A stretch of 64,000 nt of DNA from NCBI RefSeq assembly GCF_000429945.1, contig NZ_KE386993.1:133943-197942 (forward strand). The letters are read 5' to 3'. The notes under the pieces were generated by a model. The model saw nothing but the letters and a program-made list of their open reading frames with translations. It made no database searches and was not told the origin of the DNA. Source of the stretch: Desulfogranum japonicum DSM 18378. GTDB taxonomy: Bacteria > Desulfobacterota > Desulfobulbia > Desulfobulbales > Desulfobulbaceae. How positions within the stretch are numbered: position 1 is the first letter of the stretch; each line of letters begins with the position of its first letter. Positions 36,641 through 45,642 of the stretch are shown one piece after another. A program made the position numbers and the translations under genes.

Positions 36641-36714
36641 TGGGGGATGGTCTAACGGCAAGACAGCGGACTCTGACTCCGCTTATCGGGGTTCGAATCC
36701 CTGTCCCCCAGCCA
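36641..36714 (+). tRNA. tRNA-Gln (CUG anticodon)
   Basis: The acceptor arms TGGGGGA (36641-36647) and TCCCCCA (36704-36710) pair fully, followed by G and an encoded CCA (36712-36714). The anticodon stem GCGGA/TCCGC holds loop CTCTGAC, with anticodon CTG. The T arm is GGGTTCGAATCCC. Its 3' end is the attachment site of the integrative element that follows. Confidence 0.97.
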
Positions 36715-36910
36715 TCTTGTTGTAATCTCTAAATATTTTTCGACCTTAACGATTTTATAGCGCGCAGGATTTCAATAGTGTCACACAGAGGTGTCACACA
36801 AAATGAAATCGCATGTGCCTTCCTACGTTTTCAAGAACCGTTTTGGCGTCTTCCATTTTCGTGCTAGAATTCCCAAAGATATTCGCGAAAAATATCACAT
36901 CAAAAAAGAA
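36698..36910 (+). repeat. attL and integrase leader (left copy of 213-base direct repeat)
   Basis: Seven mismatches in 213 bases, with no indels, separate this from 55503-55715. The first 17 bases are the tRNA 3' end (TCCCTGTCCCCCAGCCA), the likely crossover core. The rest is integrase promoter and the first 36 codons of the integrase. Confidence 0.9.
36778..36800 (+). promoter_or_regulatory. Paired GTGTCACACA sites, left end
   Basis: Two direct copies of GTGTCACACA start 13 bases apart (36778 and 36791), just before the integrase start. The same pair with the same spacing lies near the right end (55421 and 55434), so these look like integrase arm sites. Confidence 0.6.
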
Positions 36911-38332
36911 GTAATTCAAAAATCACTCCGTACAAAAGATCAACGCACTGCTATGAATTTGGCAAGGGTGCTGTGGGTAAAAATGAGCGAAAATAATTGG
37001 CTTGATGAAATTGAGGATAAGTGCGCCCAAGACGAACAGGAGCTTGCTAAAGGGCGTCGTTTATATCATGAGTTGAACAAGATCGCGAACCGTACTGATT
37101 CGCTCCAGAGCGATGTCGAGGAGTATATGAACACTCTGGCCAGTTCAGAGGAGCAATCTCTCAAGAAGTTTGCGGAATACGCTAATGAGCGGGAAGTTGA
37201 AAAAGAGACTCAAGAAACATGCAGACCTGTTCAGCAAGTGACTCCTGCCGTTGTCGAACCTGTAGAAACTCCCCAAGAAACAATAATTCTATCGAAAGCA
37301 TATGAGCAGTTTGTAGATTGGAAAAAGAACGACTGGAGACCTGAGACGACCAAGAAATCTGCTGCCGCAGTTGAGCAACTCATTACCATTGTTGGCGATA
37401 TTCCTTGCAACAGGCTGACTCTGGACCATATGAAAACGTTCAGGGATATGTTGATGAAACTGCCTTCAAGGGTCGATTTACCACCCTACAAAGGTAAGAC
37501 GTACGATGAAATCTTGAAAATGGAGATTCCTGATACGAAAAAGCCTGCTGACAAGACCTTGAAAAATAAGTTCGGTTATGTGCTTTCCTTCTTAGATTAT
37601 TGCTCAAGTGACGGTTATTCCGTTATTGATCATAGGAAAGTGTTCGAGCAGTTCAAAAAGAAAAAGAAGGTGTCTAAAGTTCGAATGCCTTTCGCTCCTG
37701 ATGAACTGAAACGACTTTTTGAGAGCAAGGAATATCAAACTTGCACTCACAATACGATAGCACATCACTGGATACCGTTGATTGCGCTATTTACAGGGGC
37801 AAGGCTGAATGAGATTTGTCAGTTGGCGAAGAGCAATATCAAGCGGGATGAAGAGTCGTCAATCTGGTATTTCGATATTAATGCAGAAGAAGGGAGAAGT
37901 CTCAAGACTGCGGCAGCTATCAGGTATGTGCCTATTCATGATCAGTTGATAGAGCTTGGTTTCTTGGAATATGTCGATTCTGTGAGTGATGGTGGGCGAT
38001 TGTTCCCAATGCTGAGTAAAAACAGTAAAGGAGAGTATGGTGCCCAAATATCGAAGTGGTTTAACCGAACGTACAAGAGTGAAAAACACTGCAATATTGA
38101 GATAGGGCAGGGCGAAATGAAAGATTTTCACTCATTCCGTAATACCTTGATAAACACTCTCAAGCAAAAAGGGGTGCCAGTTGCATCAGCTAAAGAGATT
38201 GTCGGTCATGAGGACGATGATATTACGTTTGGTAGATATGCTAATCCTCTCGATTTGCCGAACAAAAAGAAGATTCTCGATATGGTAGAGTATCCAAGTA
38301 TTGATTTTGGGAAAATCAAATATAATATATGA
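36803..38332 (+). CDS. int: Tyrosine site-specific integrase
   Basis: A 509-residue recombinase that should insert and, with help, excise the element at tRNA-Gln. The N-terminal part (MKSHVPSYVFKNRFGVFHFR) is of the DUF6538 type, followed by a SAM-like core-binding domain (residues ~165-260). The catalytic domain has Arg in FTGARLNEICQL (near 333), HSFRNT (near 443), VGHEDD and Tyr in FGRYAN (near 479). A GTG at 36791 is also in frame, but the ATG is conserved in the relic copy at 55608. It lies in the usual place, beside the tRNA. Confidence 0.95.
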   Translation: MKSHVPSYVFKNRFGVFHFRARIPKDIREKYHIKKEVIQKSLRTKDQRTAMNLARVLWVKMSENNWLDEIEDKCAQDEQELAKGRRLYHELNKIANRTDSLQSDVEEYMNTLASSEEQSLKKFAEYANEREVEKETQETCRPVQQVTPAVVEPVETPQETIILSKAYEQFVDWKKNDWRPETTKKSAAAVEQLITIVGDIPCNRLTLDHMKTFRDMLMKLPSRVDLPPYKGKTYDEILKMEIPDTKKPADKTLKNKFGYVLSFLDYCSSDGYSVIDHRKVFEQFKKKKKVSKVRMPFAPDELKRLFESKEYQTCTHNTIAHHWIPLIALFTGARLNEICQLAKSNIKRDEESSIWYFDINAEEGRSLKTAAAIRYVPIHDQLIELGFLEYVDSVSDGGRLFPMLSKNSKGEYGAQISKWFNRTYKSEKHCNIEIGQGEMKDFHSFRNTLINTLKQKGVPVASAKEIVGHEDDDITFGRYANPLDLPNKKKILDMVEYPSIDFGKIKYNI

Positions 38333-38354
38333 TTTCAAACTGTTATCTGGTATT

Positions 38355-38753
38355 ATGAAGTTTGAAAAAATCAAGTACGAAGACCTGAACGCTAAAGCGA
38401 AAGAGATGTACAATTTCCAGAAAGTCTCTGCTCGATTAGCTGATTACGGCTATACTACGTTGTGGCTTAATAATGACTGGAAAGGGGCTGACTTTATAGC
38501 TGTACACGTTGATGGTGTTACAGATATAAAGGTTCAGCTAAAAGCCCGATTGACGTTTGATAAGAAATATATCGGGAAAAATGTCTATATCTGTTTTCGG
38601 GATGGTGATGATTACTACCTGTATCCTCACGATGAAATATTGGAACAAATTGAGTATAGGATTTCAGATAAAAAGTGGGTCGATTCAGGGAATTATAGTT
38701 CAGGTAAATTGTCAAAAAATAATAAAGAATTATTAAAGGCTTATAAGATCTGA
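38355..38753 (+). CDS. PD-(D/E)xK-nuclease-like protein next to integrase
   Basis: A 132-residue protein. The segment LADYGYTTLWLNNDWKGADFIAVHVDG followed by KVQLKARLTF resembles the D...(E/Q)xK core of small nuclease-fold proteins, often found directly downstream of island integrases. The catalytic role is inferred from this pattern only. It follows the integrase by 22 bases and its product may act in recombination or defence. The frame opens at 38301, but the ATG at 38355 starts the conserved part. Confidence 0.6.
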   Translation: MKFEKIKYEDLNAKAKEMYNFQKVSARLADYGYTTLWLNNDWKGADFIAVHVDGVTDIKVQLKARLTFDKKYIGKNVYICFRDGDDYYLYPHDEILEQIEYRISDKKWVDSGNYSSGKLSKNNKELLKAYKI

Positions 38754-38755
38754 AT

Positions 38756-39352
38756 ATGAAATATTACAAATATTGGGATGAATTGCTAGATATATATCGA
38801 CAGACAACTAGAGTTAACATTATGCGGTGTAATGATGATATAATATTTTTTTATGTATCTTTTTCAATTTATCTTGTTGTTTGTTTGTTAGTATTATTTT
38901 TATGCATTTTGAATCAAAAGGTTTTCTATGTAGTGCTTCCTGTTATTCCTATAGCAGCTACGAGGATCAGTAATATGTTATCTCGAAGAATAATAGGATA
39001 TTACGATGTTGGGTTTAATTTTTTTGGTCAAAATAGAGGAGAAGCTGCTGTTAGGTATCACTTTTTTAAAAAACTCTATGAGAAAAATGAATTATTGCAT
39101 AAAATCGATTTAAAAAAGATGATACAATGGATTGAAGTTAACGAAAAAAAGAAGGATAGTAATAGACTTAAGGAAAGTTCTATGTTTAAAATATTTGTTC
39201 CTGCGTTGTTTGGTATATTTGCAAATATTTTTATTTATAAGCATAATATAGATAATGTGAATTTTAATCAATTTAATATATATGTTATAAATTTTTTTAT
39301 ATTTGTTACAGTTTTGCTTGTCATTTGGGTTTTCTATAATGCATTTGATTAA
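38756..39352 (+). CDS. Membrane protein with four predicted helices, unknown
   Basis: A 198-residue, very AT-rich protein with hydrophobic segments at about residues 28-50, 55-72, 145-162 and 172-193. A charged cytoplasmic loop lies between the second and third. It starts two bases after the nuclease-like gene stop, so the two are co-transcribed. Base composition differs from the neighbours, a sign of separate acquisition. I recognise no family; small membrane proteins beside nuclease genes sometimes serve in phage exclusion, but nothing here proves it. Confidence 0.6.
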   Translation: MKYYKYWDELLDIYRQTTRVNIMRCNDDIIFFYVSFSIYLVVCLLVLFLCILNQKVFYVVLPVIPIAATRISNMLSRRIIGYYDVGFNFFGQNRGEAAVRYHFFKKLYEKNELLHKIDLKKMIQWIEVNEKKKDSNRLKESSMFKIFVPALFGIFANIFIYKHNIDNVNFNQFNIYVINFFIFVTVLLVIWVFYNAFD

Positions 39353-39437
39353 ATTTATGGTAGAGATAGCAGGGAAAATTTTGAAATTATTAAATATCTG
39401 GAAATGCTATCGTTTGAATAATTCTATTGGTGTATTT

Positions 39438-39463
39438 AGGGCTATCGATTGCTCGATAGCCCT
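39438..39463. terminator. Bidirectional hairpin between convergent element genes
   Basis: AGGGCTATCGA (39438-39448) and TCGATAGCCCT (39453-39463) form a perfect 11-bp stem with loop TTGC, between convergent gene ends. Short T/A runs flank both sides. Confidence 0.7.
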
Positions 39464-39487
39464 ATTTGGAGCCTATGAAGGATTGAG

Positions 39488-39829
39488 TCAGTTACGTTTG
39501 CTTAACGACTCAATTATATTTATAAGGGCTTTTGTGAGGTCGAATTCTTTTATCACATCGCCTATTTTTACCAAAATGAGCTTGGCTAATATCGTGATTC
39601 CGTTCAAGCCGATGTAGCCTACGAAACTTGCCCCTAGCATTTTATATGTGTCTGACCAGTTCTTTTCTTGAACAAGGCAAAAATAATTAATCCCGATAAA
39701 GATTGATACAGAGAGTACAATCAGAAATTCTCGTCTTGTCTTTATCTTGTTAAATTCACTCGCAAAACCACCGAAAACACAAAAGAAGATATAGGTCAGG
39801 GCTTTTTTTAGTAATGCAAAGTTTTCCAT
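39488..39829 (-). CDS. Holin-like small membrane protein
   Basis: A 113-residue protein with hydrophobic segments near residues 8-24, 35-53 and 65-88, and a charged C-terminal tail. The layout FGGFASEFNKIKTRREFL then LGASFVGYIGLNGITIL resembles LydA-type phage holins, which make inner-membrane holes for endolysin release. No endolysin is seen beside it. It is the last gene of the leftward operon with the prohead protease. A non-lytic membrane protein cannot be excluded. Confidence 0.5.
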   Translation of the reverse strand: MENFALLKKALTYIFFCVFGGFASEFNKIKTRREFLIVLSVSIFIGINYFCLVQEKNWSDTYKMLGASFVGYIGLNGITILAKLILVKIGDVIKEFDLTKALINIIESLSKRN

Positions 39830-39844
39830 TCTCTACACATGGTC

Positions 39845-40198
39845 TCAGCGTATCAGATCAGCTAATTCTTTGATCATTTGCCTTTTGTAATTGTTTATTT
39901 CTCCGAGCGTTGCTTCGTCTGCTTCATCAAGGTCAACTTGGAGCACCCCTATCTTTCGATAGAGGGTTAGTGTGTCTTCTAAGTCTTTGAGCAATACTCG
40001 GCAATCTGCCGATTCGTCATCGTATGGATTGGTAACGGAGATAGACGAGTCGTGATTGCCGGTATATGCATAGAAAGCGTCAAGCATTCTGAGGCAGTAA
40101 AATCTGACTATCGATTCCGCTGTCTCTGGCTCTAAGGAATAATGCACAAGGACCGTAATCAGACTGCTTGGTAAATTGACATCTTCCTTAGTGATCAT
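39845..40198 (-). CDS. Small acidic helical protein, prohead operon
   Basis: A 117-residue, mostly helical, acidic protein (TLTLYRKIGVLQVDLDEADEATLGEI). I recognise no family. Its start overlaps the end of the prohead protease gene by 11 bases, so they are translated together. By position, a head-scaffold or chaperone partner of the protease is possible, but this is guesswork from context. Confidence 0.6.
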   Translation of the reverse strand: MITKEDVNLPSSLITVLVHYSLEPETAESIVRFYCLRMLDAFYAYTGNHDSSISVTNPYDDESADCRVLLKDLEDTLTLYRKIGVLQVDLDEADEATLGEINNYKRQMIKELADLIR

Positions 40199-40901
40199 GA
40201 ATGCTCCCCCTCAGAATGTTCGCAATGACATCAGATATGGGGTCATGTTTCTGGTATCTCTGCTTGTGCTCTTGCTGGAGGAGCAAATCTTGTCTGCGTA
40301 TTTCTGCGAATGCTTCAGCGATCGTCGGCTTCTTGATCTCTTTTTTTGCTTCTTCGATCACTTGCACCCATTCATCATTCTGACAGATCCACTCAGCGCC
40401 TTCGTAGATGCCATTTACAAATGCTTCTGGTGCTGAAGGGTCGGTAACAATATCAATTGTGCGGAGCTGATAATCTTCATCAACCATGTATGCACTTTCA
40501 GTCTTTGTCATTGAGCCGACGCCTCTTGAAGAGACAGCAAGCTGAACGCCATCGTTGATTAGTCCTTTGACGATTGTTCCCATAGGTGTTGAAAGTATTT
40601 TTGCACATCCATACCAGTTGTCTCCTTCGCGTTGCAGATCAGTAATGAGGTGCGATGCTCTCTCTGGATTGATTGCAGGTGTATCTGGGTGATTCAATTC
40701 ACCTAGGGAACGTTTCGTTTTAACATACGTGCTGACGTATTCATTAACGGCTTTGTCGAGAACAGAGGCAGGGTAAAATCTGCCATTTCTGTTCTTGATG
40801 TTGCCTTGTAAGAATATGCCGTGAATGCAAAGATCGCCGTCTTGTTCGTCGATTGTTGATTCTGTAAATAGGTCTTGGTGTTTATCTATTAATAACTTCA
40901 T
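40188..40901 (-). CDS. T4 gp21-like prohead core protease
   Basis: A 237-residue protein resembling the T4 gp21 scaffold/protease family (peptidase U9 type), which matures phage proheads by cleaving core proteins. The blocks are in family order: HGIFLQGNIKNRNGRFYPASVLD; LGELNHPDTPAINPERASH, with probable catalytic His71; AKILSTPMGTIVKGLINDG; and VSSRGVGSM, with probable catalytic Ser125. A C-terminal Gln/Lys-rich tail follows. T4 encodes this between portal and capsid genes; here none of those is recognised, which is the oddest feature of the element. Confidence 0.8.
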   Translation of the reverse strand: MKLLIDKHQDLFTESTIDEQDGDLCIHGIFLQGNIKNRNGRFYPASVLDKAVNEYVSTYVKTKRSLGELNHPDTPAINPERASHLITDLQREGDNWYGCAKILSTPMGTIVKGLINDGVQLAVSSRGVGSMTKTESAYMVDEDYQLRTIDIVTDPSAPEAFVNGIYEGAEWICQNDEWVQVIEEAKKEIKKPTIAEAFAEIRRQDLLLQQEHKQRYQKHDPISDVIANILRGSIHDH

Positions 40902-40907
40902 GGTTGT

Positions 40908-42038
40908 CTACTTCTCTTTTTTGTTTCTTTTATCAGGTAGATAGGGTGATAGTCTGAGTCGCGAGCAGTTGTATTCATATTGTGCTAACGCGACTTGCTG
41001 GAAACAGAATGACATCAACTCTCTCCACATTTCTTCCCTTGAAATAACAGCATATCCGGCTGTTGCAGTCTTCCATCGATCTATGATGCCTTTGTCCATG
41101 AAATAGCGCTCTTTGACAGACATTCCTGGGAAGAAGTCTTCTGTCTCTGGATGATTCAAAGACCATTCAGGGGTCCAGCTTCTAGGGCGATCAATATGCT
41201 TGAGCACGTATTTCCATGTTTCTATGGTCTTCTTTATATTTTTCAGGTCGTTAGGATATGTAAAGCAATTCGGCTCTCGCTCAACAGCGGCAAACTTATT
41301 GATTGCTTGGTAAATTATCGAATACAAAAGCGAGATACGATCTTCGAGTATTGCACCTTGTTCACGTGTGAGCGCTGAACGTACGGCAGTTGTTTTGAAA
41401 AACATATGTACAGGGAAAGAAAACATTCTCTGCTTAATGAATCTGTCGTGCGATCTTCCTAAGGCAGTATCTCTTTCAACGATGTCATGCGCCATAGCCG
41501 CATCGTAATATGCAAGAGCAAGCTGTCTGTAGTAAAGCTGGAGTATTACATTGAAGATCTCTCTTCGCTTTAATACTTGAAGTCGGTGGTTTTTAACTTC
41601 AAACAGGTCGATAATACCGGTCTCAACAAACTTCTGCTCTCCGTCTGTGGCTTTGTTCAGGAACAGGGAGATAGCAGATGCAGAAGCGCCTTTTTGAGAG
41701 TCGAAATATCCTGAAGATTCGATTTTGCCAGGGCGATGACTCGGACTCCACGCTTTCAGGTTATTGATGTTTGACGCGAACATGAACTCGGCTTGCTTGG
41801 CTTGCATCTGTGCTTTGTCGCCGTTACAATCAGCATAGTATTTTTTAGGATTCTGCTCTATCTGGTCAACTCTCTGCATGAGATCAAAGATATCTTGGTA
41901 CAGAATTGCTAGGCGATCTTCGCCGATATATTTTGAAACGCCGGAGCATTTGCTAGACGTTTCAATAAAGGGCTGTGGATCTAATTCTATAATTCTGGTA
42001 GATGCAAATTTTTCTCGGCTATCTGTAATATCAATCAT
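40908..42038 (-). CDS. Unknown 376-residue protein of the prohead operon
   Basis: No family recognised. The protein is mostly helical with a basic C-terminus. It has no signal peptide or membrane segment. It sits between two genes of the same operon: the ATG overlaps the upstream stop (TAATG), and the prohead protease gene begins six bases after its end. A head-related or structural role fits the context only. It is too short and too unlike gp20 to call a portal. Confidence 0.65.
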   Translation of the reverse strand: MIDITDSREKFASTRIIELDPQPFIETSSKCSGVSKYIGEDRLAILYQDIFDLMQRVDQIEQNPKKYYADCNGDKAQMQAKQAEFMFASNINNLKAWSPSHRPGKIESSGYFDSQKGASASAISLFLNKATDGEQKFVETGIIDLFEVKNHRLQVLKRREIFNVILQLYYRQLALAYYDAAMAHDIVERDTALGRSHDRFIKQRMFSFPVHMFFKTTAVRSALTREQGAILEDRISLLYSIIYQAINKFAAVEREPNCFTYPNDLKNIKKTIETWKYVLKHIDRPRSWTPEWSLNHPETEDFFPGMSVKERYFMDKGIIDRWKTATAGYAVISREEMWRELMSFCFQQVALAQYEYNCSRLRLSPYLPDKRNKKEK

Positions 42039-42343
42039 TATTCGCCCTCGCCTTTTGCAGTTATGTACTCGTGAGCGAATTCGATATAATCAGGTCCAGC
42101 AATGAGTTTCAGGAGCTTCATGATATCGAATGCACACTCAAGACAGAAATTGTCAGGTTTAACTTCGGCATTAATAGCATTTAGGTATTTTGCGTAGATA
42201 ACGCCGGAAAGAAACTCCTTGTTTCTGTCATTGAGTAATTCAATCAATTCTTCTATTGTGTTCGAACGGAATGTATCTACAAATTTTGTTTCAAAAATTT
42301 CTTGGTCTAATTCTGCTGATAATTCTTTAAATGTCTTCTTCAT
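42038..42343 (-). CDS. Small acidic protein, first gene of the prohead operon
   Basis: A 101-residue acidic protein starting MKKTFKELSAELDQEIFETK, probably all helical. GAGGAG stands well placed before the ATG. I recognise no family. It leads the five-gene leftward operon, and its promoter must lie in the ~195 bases shared with the divergent regulator gene. Confidence 0.6.
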   Translation of the reverse strand: MKKTFKELSAELDQEIFETKFVDTFRSNTIEELIELLNDRNKEFLSGVIYAKYLNAINAEVKPDNFCLECAFDIMKLLKLIAGPDYIEFAHEYITAKGEGE

Positions 42344-42494
42344 TTTTTCTCCTCTTGGTTTTATTTCTAATATTTATGCCGATTTTTTTCGGTGTGGGTG
42401 GATCGCAGTCGGAATATTCATCAATGAATCTTATATGAATACAGCTTTTTTATCAGTATTTTGATTGCAAAAAAATCCGATTCGAGATCGTTGC

Positions 42495-42516
42495 ATGTAT
42501 AAATATATTTATACAT
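42495..42516. promoter_or_regulatory. 22-bp perfect palindrome, likely operator
   Basis: ATGTATAAATATATTTATAC continues to a perfect 22-bp palindrome. It lies between two divergent operons, 22 bases before the ribbon-helix-helix gene. It overlaps possible -10 boxes (TATAAA, TATATT), so a repressor here could control both directions. Confidence 0.6.
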
Positions 42517-42538
42517 ATAAAAATTAAGGAGAAAGCTA

Positions 42539-42733
42539 ATGGCAGAAAATAGACATAGAATGAAAGGGTGGAGCAAAAGATATGCGAAAGTTATGATTTC
42601 GTCATACATCGATCAATCTACAAAATCAGATATGAAAGAGGTAATTAAAATCTTAGGAATTAGTCAATCTGATTATATCAGGAGTGTTCTTGATAGAGCT
42701 AACAGGAAAGTATTAGACGAAGGGAAGATGTGA
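42539..42733 (+). CDS. Ribbon-helix-helix-like regulator
   Basis: A 64-residue basic protein. The pattern YAKVMISSYIDQSTKSDMKEVIKILGISQSDYIRSVLDRA is a beta-strand followed by two helices, as in Arc/CopG/MetJ repressors. AAGGAG precedes the ATG. The perfect palindrome directly upstream suggests autoregulation and control of the divergent prohead operon. Confidence 0.7.
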   Translation: MAENRHRMKGWSKRYAKVMISSYIDQSTKSDMKEVIKILGISQSDYIRSVLDRANRKVLDEGKM

Positions 42734-42858
42734 AGAAATAAAAGCGAAGTGGACACGGAGAAAGTTAAATGTAACGGTGTGTCCACTTCTTCCCAAAAAG
42801 AGTATGCACTGTAAAAGTTCCGAAACAGTACATAAAATCTAAGAAAACACGAAAACGA

Positions 42859-45633
42859 ATGCAGAATTTTAAAACTCACAAAAAAACTCTACTTTCTGAT
42901 TTCTTATCTCTTGCTAGTATTTATACGGTAATCAGAGATCAGGAATTTGATGAAGCAATACAGAAAATACGATCAACGGAAGACGATAATCAAAGACAGG
43001 AATTGAAATACGAACTTCCCGTATATTATCCATGTATCTCTTTTGACGGCGTTAATGCATCAATTGAAAAGTGCAAAGAGGTACAAAGTACCGGCGTCGT
43101 TCAGTTCGATATTGATAATATCCATGGCGATGAAGCAGAGCAATTCAAGCAAGAGCTAATAGAAAAGGTTCAAGAATTGATATATGCGTTTATTTCTCCT
43201 TCGGGTGGTCTGAAATTTGGTATCAAAACAGATTTCGTTTCATCGGAGAAGAATGTCAACGACGTTTTCAGGTTCGTCTATGATGCTATTGAGGCAAGGC
43301 TACAAAAGAAATTTCCTGAAATGAAAGCAGACAGGCAATGCAGAAGTATTGTTCTTCCGTTTTTCCTGTCATCTGATTCAAAGGCATATTTCAACGATGC
43401 TTGTGAGACTGTAGCAGTCAAAAAGGATGCTGAGGCTCAATATCTGAAATGGAGTGAACAGAAAAAACAGGCTGAAGAAAGCAACAAACAGGTGTCTTCT
43501 GACTACTCAGACACCATGGTCTTGGAAGCTCTGGACGCTATTCCTAGCGTACTTCCGTATCATGATAGGTATTACATCAATGTGGCTCTAATCAACGGTA
43601 TAGGGGCGCATAACGCTATTCCACTACTTGCTGATCACTGGCAACACGAGAAAGGTCGTGATCACATTTTGAGTCAACTCCAAGAGCAGGCAAAAACAGC
43701 TTCGAAATGTAATAATGATCTGAGATACTTTTTCAGCGTTGCAAAAAAGAACGGCTACAAGAGCAGATACGGTGGCAATCGTCGGAGGTTAATCGAGACT
43801 CGAAGTAGTGGTTCATATAGGGGCAACAAGAACTACTCAATTGATGAGGCTGATAAGGCACTGGAACTGAAACTTGATAGGTTCTTCACAGAAAAGCAGG
43901 ATCAGGCGTTAATGATCGAGGCTGGATTCGGCAAAACTACATCTGTTCTGAAGTACATCGTTAAACATGGAGCGCAAAAGAAGAATATTGCTTATTTCGT
44001 ACCGGAAAAGAAGCTCGGCGCTGAACTGAATGACGCAATCAAAGGGCTGAACAAAGGCAAGAAATTCGATATATTCAGAGAGCACTTGTTCAATCAAATT
44101 AGAGGATTGGAAGACACATGCGAAAAGAACAAAGTCAACAAGGCAGGTTTCAAATTCTACAGCAAGGACAGGTGCAAAAACTGCTTTTATCATCCTGGCA
44201 ATGACACAGGCTTTTCATGTGAATATTTTGATCAGTTCAACAGGAGCTGGCGTGGCGTTCGCTTTTATTCTCATGCTCATCTGTTTACTCCGGCAAGCGT
44301 AGACTACGGGTGGAAGGCGGATTTCATTGTCATCGATGAAGATATTTTGAACACGATGATTGAAACTTCATGGGTGCGGAAATGTGAGTTCACAGTCAAA
44401 CTCGCAAGAAGCGTGGCTGGATACATTAAAGCAGGCAAAAGCATCGAATACGGGCTTGCAGATAACAGCGACAAAATACGGGAAGAGCTGAAGAAAGTAG
44501 AAAAGCAACTCAAGTCAGATATTCCAGAAAATGAACGAGCTGTGTTCATGAGATACAAGGATGATCTTGAAAGCATGGTGAAGCGAGAAAACGCTTTTAT
44601 CGAATTGAAAAGTATGGCGGGCAGCAATGAAGATCAGTTCAAGATTACAAAGAAGCGTCAAATAGACGAACGATGGGAAGGAATTCCGATTCTGTTACTC
44701 GATGCTTCGGGAAAGCAGGAAGTCATCGAAAGGCTGTTCGAGCGTGAGTTTGAATTTTCAGAAATAGCAGTCAATTATCAGGATAACGTGGAAGTGATTC
44801 AGGTAAAAGATAAGTGGGCTTCTAAAAAATGGGTCGGTGATAATCTTGAAGCTGTAAACGAGCTGATTGATATTTTTGAAGACGATGACACGGCTGTGAT
44901 CTCTTACAAGGCAATGATTGAAGATAGGCAAGATGCAATGTGGTTCGGGGGTCTTCGTGGCAAAGACGGATTCTCTAATAAAAAGCGTCTTCTTGTAGTT
45001 GGCAGACAGATGATTCCGTCAACTGATCTTCTCGCATATTCTCAGGTTATTTTCGACAGGGATATAGAGCGAACAGGCGATATGGAGCAGGTTGATAAAA
45101 TCGTCACGATGAAAGATGGCAACAATCAGCTTTTCAAAGGGCTGTACGATTACACAGATCACGAATTGAGGCTCTTGAATGAACATGTAAATCTGGCAGA
45201 AACTTATCAAGCGATTCATAGGCTCAGACTGATTCATGGCAATGAGAAAAAACAAGTGGTGCTATTCAGTCGTGAAGTTCTTCCGGTGACAGTGAACAGG
45301 TTGGTAGATTCAAGCGAGATTGGTTTTACAGATATTAGGCTGAAGTTCTTGAAGGCAGTTAAAAGTCAAAGAGTTTTGCCAGTGAAAGACAATAAGCTGA
45401 TTATAGATCTTACTGGCTTGATAGTGAAACAGATTAAAAATTTCAAGGAACGCGAAAGCGGCTGGATAGATGACAATATGCATTTCAAGACTGTTTCGGC
45501 AGTCTGCAAGAAGGGTCGTGGCAGAAAACAAAGTCGCGACTTCTATGTTTGGGGCAATGTTTCAAAGAAAGAATTCATTCAGGTTTTAAATGATCAATAT
45601 GGCTTCACGGTTTATTCCGATGCAAACAACTAG
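42859..45633 (+). CDS. Primase/helicase-like replication protein
   Basis: A 924-residue protein, probably the replicase of the element. The N-terminal ~190 residues resemble the BT4734/VirE-type primase-associated domain (LPVYYPCISFDGVNASIEKC, VVQFDIDNIHG, FISPSGGLKFGIKT). A PriCT-like helical region follows (~220-300). The helicase part has Walker A GFGKTTS (near 356) and a Walker B-like FIVIDEDIL (near 491). A Cys-rich insertion (CKNCFYHPGNDTGFSC) may bind zinc. It lies directly before the iteron cluster. No strong ribosome site is seen. Confidence 0.75.
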   Translation: MQNFKTHKKTLLSDFLSLASIYTVIRDQEFDEAIQKIRSTEDDNQRQELKYELPVYYPCISFDGVNASIEKCKEVQSTGVVQFDIDNIHGDEAEQFKQELIEKVQELIYAFISPSGGLKFGIKTDFVSSEKNVNDVFRFVYDAIEARLQKKFPEMKADRQCRSIVLPFFLSSDSKAYFNDACETVAVKKDAEAQYLKWSEQKKQAEESNKQVSSDYSDTMVLEALDAIPSVLPYHDRYYINVALINGIGAHNAIPLLADHWQHEKGRDHILSQLQEQAKTASKCNNDLRYFFSVAKKNGYKSRYGGNRRRLIETRSSGSYRGNKNYSIDEADKALELKLDRFFTEKQDQALMIEAGFGKTTSVLKYIVKHGAQKKNIAYFVPEKKLGAELNDAIKGLNKGKKFDIFREHLFNQIRGLEDTCEKNKVNKAGFKFYSKDRCKNCFYHPGNDTGFSCEYFDQFNRSWRGVRFYSHAHLFTPASVDYGWKADFIVIDEDILNTMIETSWVRKCEFTVKLARSVAGYIKAGKSIEYGLADNSDKIREELKKVEKQLKSDIPENERAVFMRYKDDLESMVKRENAFIELKSMAGSNEDQFKITKKRQIDERWEGIPILLLDASGKQEVIERLFEREFEFSEIAVNYQDNVEVIQVKDKWASKKWVGDNLEAVNELIDIFEDDDTAVISYKAMIEDRQDAMWFGGLRGKDGFSNKKRLLVVGRQMIPSTDLLAYSQVIFDRDIERTGDMEQVDKIVTMKDGNNQLFKGLYDYTDHELRLLNEHVNLAETYQAIHRLRLIHGNEKKQVVLFSREVLPVTVNRLVDSSEIGFTDIRLKFLKAVKSQRVLPVKDNKLIIDLTGLIVKQIKNFKERESGWIDDNMHFKTVSAVCKKGRGRKQSRDFYVWGNVSKKEFIQVLNDQYGFTVYSDANN

Positions 45634-45642
45634 ATCGTGGCA

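Noticed and set aside
39303-39617. 104-residue plus-strand frame
   Set aside because: It crosses a clear bidirectional hairpin and is antisense to the holin-like gene.
40908-42038. Portal protein (gp20-like)
   Set aside because: It lies next to the protease, but it is much shorter than portals and shows no portal-like pattern.
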